Shown here: one piece after another, positions 14,516-19,916 of the stretch
Layout: each line of letters opens with the position of its first letter
Position numbering within the stretch: position 1 is the stretch's first letter
Translations under genes and position numbers: made by a program
Notes under the pieces: model-generated
The model's input: only the letters and a program-made list of their open reading frames with translations
Database searches by the model: none
What the model was told of the DNA's origin: nothing
Source: Pseudomonadota bacterium
Lineage (GTDB): Bacteria; Pseudomonadota; Alphaproteobacteria; Rhizobiales; Devosiaceae
NCBI GenBank assembly: GCA_023433985.1
Contig: JAEYTN010000101.1
Location: forward strand, 1-21,400
Reading direction: 5' to 3'
DNA: 21,400 bases

Positions 14516-15514
14516 GTGCCCGCCAAACCGACAGGCAAGATCACCATCGCCGATGTAGCGCGCCTTGCGGGTGTGTCGAAAGCCGTCGCGTCGCGCGCCC
14601 TGTCGCCAGAGCCGCGTCCGGTCTCGGCCGACAAGCGCGAGCGCGTGCTGGCGGCCGCCCGCGACCTCGGCTTCCGCGTCAACCTCCTGGCGCAGAGCCT
14701 CACCACCAAGACGGTGAACCTCGTGGCCGTGGTGGTGAACCACATCCACGACCTTTCCGACCTCGACCTGTTCGACCGGCTGCTCGCCGAAGTGCAGGCG
14801 ATCGGCAAGCAGGTGATCCTCATCCGCGTCGGCTCGGTCGACAAGGTGGAGGAGTTCCTGCGCCAGGGCGTCGCCTACCATGTCGATGCGGCGCTGGTGT
14901 TCTCCGATTTTGCCGATGCGGCCACGGTGCGCCAGATGTTCCGCACCGACCAGGTCATCATGCTCAACGGCAAGCACGACCGTCTGTCGCCCGCCATCAT
15001 GCCCGACGAGCAGCAGGGCATCTTCGAGGCGGTGGCCGATGCTGCCAAGAAGGGCGTGCGCACGGCGGCGCTCGTCACCGGCCGCGCCACCTCGCTGGTG
15101 GAGCAGGCGCGCGGGCAGATTTATCGCGACGCCTTTGGGCGCCATGGCATCATCCTGACCAAGACCGTGCAGGGCGACTACTCCTACCTCAGCGGGCATG
15201 CGGCGGCCGGCGAGTTCGTCGGCGAGGACTTTCCCGACGCCGTGTTCTGCACCTCCGACGCCATGGCGATGGGCATTCTCGACCTCTGCCGGACGCACTT
15301 CCCGGACAACAAGCCGGTACACTTCCGGCTCTACGGATTCGACGACCTGTCGCTGCTCGATTTCGACGCCTATCCGATCGCGTCCATCGGCTACGACAAG
15401 GGTGCCTATGTGCGCGAGATGGTGCGGATGATCGCCGAGCCGGGGGAGTTCGTGCCGGGCATGCCGCCGGTAATGGTTCCGACAAGGTTCGTGCCGCGGG
15501 CGACGGCGGGGTAG
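14516..15514 (+). CDS. LacI family transcriptional regulator
   Basis: A 332-residue repressor-type regulator. Residues 9-30 (ITIADVARLAGVSKAVASRAL) are the LacI helix-turn-helix, followed by the hinge around LLAQSLTTKTVNLVAVVV and a periplasmic-binding-protein-like sensor domain, including CTSDAMAMGIL and YGFDDLSLLDF. GTG 14516 is preferred because AAGGGA lies seven bases upstream and the HTH then starts at the usual distance; ATG 14486 is an alternative without a good ribosome site. Divergent from the ROK kinase/cutC unit and convergent with the glycosylasparaginase-transporter operon, whose promoter carries a LacI-type operator. It is the obvious candidate regulator of both, with an amino sugar or glycosyl amino acid as possible inducer (inference). 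Confidence 0.92.
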   Translation: MPAKPTGKITIADVARLAGVSKAVASRALSPEPRPVSADKRERVLAAARDLGFRVNLLAQSLTTKTVNLVAVVVNHIHDLSDLDLFDRLLAEVQAIGKQVILIRVGSVDKVEEFLRQGVAYHVDAALVFSDFADAATVRQMFRTDQVIMLNGKHDRLSPAIMPDEQQGIFEAVADAAKKGVRTAALVTGRATSLVEQARGQIYRDAFGRHGIILTKTVQGDYSYLSGHAAAGEFVGEDFPDAVFCTSDAMAMGILDLCRTHFPDNKPVHFRLYGFDDLSLLDFDAYPIASIGYDKGAYVREMVRMIAEPGEFVPGMPPVMVPTRFVPRATAG

Positions 15515-15810
15515 CGGCTGGGTTTGCCGGACGCCCCCTCCACCACGCTACGCGTGGTCCCCCTCCCCCGCAAAAGCGGTGGAGGAGCACCGCAACCACT
15601 GCGCCTCGCCTTATCGAGTTGTTGAGACGCTGAGCCCTCCGTGCTCCTCCACCGCTTCAGCGGGGGAGGGGGACCGCGCATCGAAGATGCGTGGTGGAGG
15701 GGGCGTCCGGCACACTCAAACGAGCATCGGGGCCACCTTTCGGCAGCCCCGGCCTTGACGATCCTTAGGTCCCGGACCTCAGGTCCGCCGCAAGGCGTAT
15801 GGCCCGGCCA
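15515..15810. other. Convergent intergenic region dominated by inverted repeats
   Basis: About 296 bp between the LacI stop and the binding-protein stop, without genes. Most of it is the long inverted repeat 15526-15711. The remainder includes AGGTCC-C-GGACCT-C-AGGTCC (15767-15786), three alternating half-sites that can form two mutually exclusive small hairpins. Together these likely end transcription from both sides. Confidence 0.55.
15526..15711. repeat. Large inverted repeat (arms about 65 and 71 bp)
   Basis: The left arm 15526-15590 and right arm 15641-15711 are near-perfect inverted copies starting GCCGGACGCCCCCTCCACCA and ending GTGGAGGAGCAC, separated by 50 bp. They differ mainly at a short inner hairpin: CACGCTACGCGTG on the left versus a longer loop with CGCATCGAAGATGCG on the right, plus a two-base change (CAAAAGC versus CTGAAGC). 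Arms contain purine/pyrimidine-skewed runs (CCCCCTCCCCC). It looks like a pair of head-to-head dispersed repeat units of REP/MITE type rather than a simple terminator. No open frame or transposase is present. Confidence 0.75.
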
Positions 15811-16602
15811 TTACCACAGCGGCTGCAGTTCCGGCGGGTTGGCGGTCTCGCCCCACCACTTCTTGTAGTTGGCCTCGTAGGCGCCCGACTGGATGTAGTC
15901 CGACACGAACATGTCGAGCCAGCGCACGAATTCCGGGTCGCCCTTCGCCGCCGCGATGCCGATCGGATCGTTCGAGTAGAGGCCGGCGAGGGTCACGAGG
16001 GTCGGGTTCTGCGTCGCGAGGTAGTCGAGCAGCGAAGAATCCTCGATCGCGGCATCGACGCGCTTCTGCTGCAGCTGCAGCACGCCGTCGGGTGCGAACT
16101 GGTCGACATAGACGAGTTCGGCATCGGGCACGGCGTTCTTGATGAAGGTTTCGCCGGTGGTGCCGCGGCCGACCACGATCTTCTTGCCGGCGAGCCCGGC
16201 GAGGTCGGTGATGCCCGAGTCGGCCTGCACGATCACGCGGAGGCCGGCGCGGTTGTAGGGAATGGTGAAGTTGACCGACTTGGCGCGTTCGAGCGTCGCC
16301 GAGGTGTTGGCAACCACGATGTCGAGCTGGCCAGAGACCAGCATGGAGATACGCGCGTCGCCCGAAACGTCGGTGAACTCCACCGGAACGCCCAGCTTCT
16401 CGGCCAGCAGGGTGGCGACGTCGACGTCGTAGCCGACCGGGTTGTTCTGCGCGTCGCGGAAGCCGATCGGCTCGCCACCCAGCGACACGCCGATGCGCAC
16501 CACGTTGCGGCCGCGGATGTCGTCGAGCATGCCGGCCATCGCCGGAACGGCCGTGGTGGCGACAAGCGCCAGCGCGGCCAGAGCAGTGAGAATACGCTTC
16601 AT
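15811..16602 (-). CDS. Amino-acid-type ABC transporter substrate-binding protein, family 3
   Basis: A 263-residue periplasmic binding protein. A Sec signal peptide (MKRILTALAALALVATTAVPAMA) is cut probably after residue 23. The mature start VVRIGVSLGGEPIGFRD and NNPVGYDVDVATLLAEKLGV are typical of the polar amino acid family, followed by ISMLVSGQLDIVVANTSATLERA and the C-terminal NYKKWWGE. Family 3 proteins bind amino acids, opines and amino-acid conjugates. ATG 16602 has AAGGGA upstream. It is the last gene of an operon with two permeases, an ATPase and a glycosylasparaginase-like hydrolase, from which a glycosylated asparagine ligand is inferred rather than a free amino acid. Confidence 0.92.
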   Translation of the reverse strand: MKRILTALAALALVATTAVPAMAGMLDDIRGRNVVRIGVSLGGEPIGFRDAQNNPVGYDVDVATLLAEKLGVPVEFTDVSGDARISMLVSGQLDIVVANTSATLERAKSVNFTIPYNRAGLRVIVQADSGITDLAGLAGKKIVVGRGTTGETFIKNAVPDAELVYVDQFAPDGVLQLQQKRVDAAIEDSSLLDYLATQNPTLVTLAGLYSNDPIGIAAAKGDPEFVRWLDMFVSDYIQSGAYEANYKKWWGETANPPELQPLW

Positions 16603-16630
16603 AGGATGGTCCCTTCCCTGGTTGAAAAAG

Positions 16631-17548
16631 TCAGGCTGTAGTCGCGTCCCGGAGCTCGGGCTCCGGCATCGAGTCCTCCCAGAACCAGTAGCGGATCGGC
16701 CCCTGGCACCGGAAATTCACGACCTGGTGGTTGCCCTTGGCGTCGACCGCGTGGATCACCACGCCGCCCAGGAAACCGCCGGTCAATCCGTCGAGCTCGT
16801 CCACCGCGAGCTTCACGGCATCGCCCAAAGAACGGCCGAGCTTCATGGCGAGCACGATGGAGCGCGCGGTGGAAGCGCGCATCGTCATCTCGCCGGTATG
16901 GGTGCAGGCCGCGGCGCCGTAGCGGCTGTCGGCATAGTAGCCGGCGCCGGGGATGGGGCTGTCGCCGAGGCGACCGGGATACTTCCAGGCCCAGCCGGAG
17001 GTGGAGGTGGCCGCGTGGATGCCGCGCGCCCGGTCGGAGGCGAGCCACACGGTGGTGTCGCGCACGCGCTCGGGGTCGGTGATGGTCTTCAGCAGGGGGG
17101 CGAGCGGGGTGTCCGGGAAGGCCGCAGCCTGTTCGGGGCTCATCTCCTTCTCGAGCCGCTCCCACCAGACGCGCTTGCTATCTTCCAGCAGCACCTCGTC
17201 CTTGGTGAAACCGATTTCACTGGCATAGCGGCGCGCGCCCTCGCCGGTCAGCATGACGTGCGGCAGGTTCTTGAGCACGGCGTGGGCGAGTTTCGCCACC
17301 GGGATGGTGTCCGGCACGGCGCCGACGGCACCGACTTCACGCGTATTGCCGTCCATCACGGCGGCATCGCATTCCATTACGCCCAGCATGTTGGGCCAGC
17401 CGCCATAGCCGACCGAGCGCACCTTGGGCTCGCGCTCGACCGCGGAAATGCCTTCGACCATCGCTGTGAGGCTGTCGGCGCCGGCCTTCAGTTGCTCGAC
17501 GGTAGTCTTGAAACCGGGCCAGGCCTCGGCATTGGCGACGAGCAGCAT
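16631..17548 (-). CDS. N4-(beta-N-acetylglucosaminyl)-L-asparaginase-like Ntn hydrolase
   Basis: A 305-residue member of the asparaginase type 2/glycosylasparaginase family, which autocleaves to expose an N-terminal threonine and hydrolyses GlcNAc-Asn to aspartate and N-acetylglucosaminylamine. The nucleophile is T165 in RVRDTTV; T183 (TSTSG), R193 and D196 (GRLGDSPIPGAG) and T216 (ACTHTGE) fall at the same spacing from it (+18, +28, +31, +51) as the residues I recall for human AGA (T183; T201, R211, D214, T234). SVGYGG...LG...DAAVMDG (45-67) also follows AGA rather than plant-type asparaginases. Oddities: the usual H before D-T is R163, and the glycine after the last threonine is H217. No signal peptide, so it acts in the cytoplasm. 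Its ATG directly follows the ATPase stop (TAG-ATG), with no good ribosome site, implying coupling. Confidence 0.88.
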   Translation of the reverse strand: MLLVANAEAWPGFKTTVEQLKAGADSLTAMVEGISAVEREPKVRSVGYGGWPNMLGVMECDAAVMDGNTREVGAVGAVPDTIPVAKLAHAVLKNLPHVMLTGEGARRYASEIGFTKDEVLLEDSKRVWWERLEKEMSPEQAAAFPDTPLAPLLKTITDPERVRDTTVWLASDRARGIHAATSTSGWAWKYPGRLGDSPIPGAGYYADSRYGAAACTHTGEMTMRASTARSIVLAMKLGRSLGDAVKLAVDELDGLTGGFLGGVVIHAVDAKGNHQVVNFRCQGPIRYWFWEDSMPEPELRDATTA

Positions 17549-18283
17549 CTAGTCTTTCCGCATCTTGGAGAGGAACTGGGCGACGCGCGGCTGCGCGAGG
17601 CCGCCGTCAGCAGCGAAGAATTGCTCGGTCGGCAGGTCGACCAGCAGCACGCCCTTTTCGAGGAACACGATCCGGTTGGAGATCTGCCGGGCGAACTCGA
17701 TCTCGTGCGTCACGAACACCATGGTGGTGCCAGATTTCGCCAGCCTGGCGAGGATGTCGAGCACTTCGGCCGTCATCTCGGGGTCGAGCGCAGAGGTCAC
17801 CTCGTCGAGCAGCAGGTAGCGCGGCTTCATCGCCAGCGCCCGGCAGATGCCGACGCGCTGCCGCTGCCCGCCCGAAAGCTGCGCCGGATAGGCATCGGCG
17901 CGGTCGCCGAGCCCGACGGAGGCGAGGAGCGCCCTGCCCTCGGCTTCTGCCTCGGATTTCGGCCGCTTCAGCACTTCGACCGGCGCGAGCGTCACGTTCT
18001 GCAGCGCCGTCATGTGCGGGTAGAGGTTGAAGAGCTGAAACACCGTGCCCGAGCGTTTTCGCGCTTCGGCCAGTTCCTTGGGCTTGCTCACATCGAAATC
18101 ATCGACGGTGATGCGCCCGGCATTCAGCTTCTCGAGCCCGTTGATGCATCGGATCAGCGTCGACTTGCCCGAGCCGGACGAGCCGAGGATGGAGACCACT
18201 TCACCCGGGTTCACCGTGAGGTTCACCCCATCGAGGACGGTGGTCGCCCCGAAGGCTTTCTTGACGTTTTCGACTTTCAGCAT
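17549..18283 (-). CDS. Polar amino acid ABC transporter ATP-binding protein
   Basis: A 244-residue ATPase of the GlnQ/HisP type. Walker A GSSGSGKST (residues 34-42), Q-loop at Q83 (VFQLFNLYPHMT), signature LSGGQRQR (136-143), Walker B YLLLDE (156-161) and switch histidine H193 (VTHE) are all present, so it should be active. It energises the two permeases encoded immediately upstream. ATG 18283 lies three bases after the permease stop; translation is probably coupled, as the ribosome site is weak. Confidence 0.95.
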   Translation of the reverse strand: MLKVENVKKAFGATTVLDGVNLTVNPGEVVSILGSSGSGKSTLIRCINGLEKLNAGRITVDDFDVSKPKELAEARKRSGTVFQLFNLYPHMTALQNVTLAPVEVLKRPKSEAEAEGRALLASVGLGDRADAYPAQLSGGQRQRVGICRALAMKPRYLLLDEVTSALDPEMTAEVLDILARLAKSGTTMVFVTHEIEFARQISNRIVFLEKGVLLVDLPTEQFFAADGGLAQPRVAQFLSKMRKD

Positions 18284-18286
18284 GTC

Positions 18287-18958
18287 TCAGAGGCCCCGGA
18301 ACGCGCTGTGGGCGCGCAGCCGCTTTTCGAGTTTGGCGCCCAGCGTCGCGACGAGCTTGGCGGCGAGGTAGTAGAGGATGCCGACCGCCGTCCACACGAT
18401 GAAGGGTTTCAGCGTGCGCAGGTTCAGGTTGGCGCCGATCTTGGAGAGGTCCATCACGCCGATCACCGAAATCAGCGAGGTGACCTGCAGCTGGTTGACC
18501 AGCAGCGCCGTCAACGGCCCGATGGAGAAGGCCAGCGCCTGCGGCGCGATCACATGGCGCAGCACCTGCCAGCGGGTGAGGCCGAAGACGCGTGCGGCCT
18601 CCACCTGGTCGCGGCCAATGGATTCGATCGAGCTCACCGCGATCACGTAAACGAAGGCGGCAGTGTTGAGCGACAGCGTGATGACCGCCGCGTTCACCGG
18701 CGTCATGTTGAGCTTGAAGAAGGCCGGAAAGCCGAAGAACACAAGGAAGAGCTGCACCAGCACCGGCGAGTTCTTCAGCACCTCGGCGACGAAGGTGATG
18801 ACCTGCGTCAGCACCGGAACGCGGTAGAAGCGCACCACGCCCCAGAGCACGCCGATGAAAAGGCCGATGAGCGAGGTGACGAGGAAGAGCCCGATGGTGA
18901 CGCCGAGGCCTTGCGCCAGGAGCCACAGGTCGAAGGGGGTGAACTCGGTATAGCGCAT
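18287..18958 (-). CDS. Amino-acid-type ABC transporter permease (second)
   Basis: A 223-residue inner-membrane permease of the HisM/GlnP family. About five hydrophobic segments are visible (for example LGVTIGLFLVTSLIGLFIGVLW, residues 18-39). The EAA loop contacting the ATPase is EAARVFGLTRWQVLRHVIAPQAL (about 120-142). The motif EVLKNSPVLVQLFLVFFG (60-76) is typical of this family. Its ATG shares a base with the TGA of the upstream permease gene (TGATG), and GAGGTGA precedes it. Equal length to its neighbour suggests a heterodimeric channel. Confidence 0.94.
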   Translation of the reverse strand: MRYTEFTPFDLWLLAQGLGVTIGLFLVTSLIGLFIGVLWGVVRFYRVPVLTQVITFVAEVLKNSPVLVQLFLVFFGFPAFFKLNMTPVNAAVITLSLNTAAFVYVIAVSSIESIGRDQVEAARVFGLTRWQVLRHVIAPQALAFSIGPLTALLVNQLQVTSLISVIGVMDLSKIGANLNLRTLKPFIVWTAVGILYYLAAKLVATLGAKLEKRLRAHSAFRGL

Positions 18959-19629
18959 CAGTTCACCTCAGCCTGCATGTCGCGGTTGAGCCAGCGATGC
19001 AGCACGGTGATGCCGAGCGAGACGATGTAGGTCAGCGCCGCGTAGACCACGAGCAGCACGACATAGACCTCGAAGGGGCGGAACGTGTCGGAGGCGACGA
19101 TCTTGGCGTTGCCGGTTAGCTCGTTGAGCGTGATGGTCGAGAGGATCGAGCTCGTGAGGATCATGTTGATCAGCACCGAGCCGAGCGGCCGCACCGAGGT
19201 TCGGAGCGCGATCGGCAGCACGATGCGGCCGAAGATCACCCGCCGCGGCAGCCCGCTCACCTCGGCCGCTTCGATGATGCCGTTGTCGATGGCGAGGATG
19301 CCCGCCCGGATCGCATCTGACGCATAGGCGCCGCCGGCGACCGAGAGCGCGATGACGCCCGTCGTGAAGGCATCGATATAGATGCCGATCTCCGGCAGCC
19401 CGTAATAGAAGAAGAACAGCTGGACGATGAACGGGATGTTACGGAACAGGTCCACATAGGCAAAGGCCAGCCCGTTAAGCCACTTGAGCTGGCTGGTGCG
19501 GGCAATCGCCACCAACATGCCGAGGATGACGCTGCCGATGAGCGCCAGCGCGCACACCTCGGCGGTCAGAAGCGCCCCTTCGGCCAGAAAGCCGAGATGT
19601 GGCGTAAGGATCGTCAGGTCGAGCTGCAC
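18958..19629 (-). CDS. Amino-acid-type ABC transporter permease (first)
   Basis: A 223-residue inner-membrane permease, the first gene of the operon. Family marks are DLFRNIPFIVQLFFFYYGLPEIGI (60-83) and the EAA loop IEAAEVSGLPRRVIFGRIVLPIAL (about 119-142). Start is GTG 19629 with GAGGTGGTGAG just upstream. The gene lies directly behind the TTGACA promoter and LacI-type operator (19646-19687), leaving a leader of only about 20 nt. It pairs with the next gene product to form the translocation channel. Confidence 0.94.
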   Translation of the reverse strand: MQLDLTILTPHLGFLAEGALLTAEVCALALIGSVILGMLVAIARTSQLKWLNGLAFAYVDLFRNIPFIVQLFFFYYGLPEIGIYIDAFTTGVIALSVAGGAYASDAIRAGILAIDNGIIEAAEVSGLPRRVIFGRIVLPIALRTSVRPLGSVLINMILTSSILSTITLNELTGNAKIVASDTFRPFEVYVVLLVVYAALTYIVSLGITVLHRWLNRDMQAEVN

Positions 19630-19645
19630 CCGCTCACCACCTCAA

Positions 19646-19659
19646 TGAAACCGGTTTCA
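19646..19659. promoter_or_regulatory. LacI-family operator
   Basis: TGAAACCGGTTTCA is a perfect 14-bp palindrome centred on CG, the usual architecture of LacI/GalR-family operators. It overlaps the -10 edge and transcription start of the amino-acid-type transporter operon and lies 17 bp before its start codon, a position suited to repression. The LacI gene at 14516-15514, at the other end of the same operon, is the likely source of the repressor. Confidence 0.8.
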
Positions 19660-19687
19660 CATTCGAGTCGACTTCGCGTCTTGTCAA
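19659..19687 (-). promoter_or_regulatory. Promoter of the glycosyl-amino-acid transporter operon
   Basis: On the minus strand TTGACA (19687-19682) is followed after 17 bp by GAATGT (19664-19659). The -35 is exact, the -10 matches at three positions. The LacI-type operator begins at the last base of the -10. Confidence 0.6.
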
Positions 19688-19691
19688 GCCG

Positions 19692-19740
19692 CCTGCTGCC
19701 ATTTTGCGCAGCTGCGGCGATTGATCAATGCGGCAGCAGG
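19692..19740. repeat. Inverted repeat enclosing a 10-bp palindrome
   Basis: CCTGCTGCC (19692-19700) and GGCAGCAGG (19732-19740) are perfect inverted copies with a 31-nt interval that contains ATTGATCAAT (19720-19729), itself a perfect palindrome. It lies just upstream of the leftward TTGACA and may be a regulatory site for that promoter or part of the control region of the rightward gene at 19917; nothing more can be said. The rest of the interval to 19916 contains CGACT-GTA-AGTCG (19816-19828) and TAGAC repeats but no clear promoter. Confidence 0.4.
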
Positions 19741-19916
19741 CCGGGCGGCATTCGCGGGAGAAACCTGCCACGCGGAAATGAAACGCCTCGGGGCCGCGCC
19801 GGACCGTAGAATTCGCGACTGTAAGTCGTCACCTGTAGATTGTATTTGACTCGTCTGGCAGTAGACAAACTAGACCAGGTTTGAAGCAATCCACGGCATG
19901 CCAGGGAATGCTATAC

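Noticed and set aside
16442..19030. Plus-strand open frame of 862 codons across the amino-acid transporter operon
   Set aside because: Typical antisense shadow of high-GC genes, spanning five clear genes with no domain of its own.
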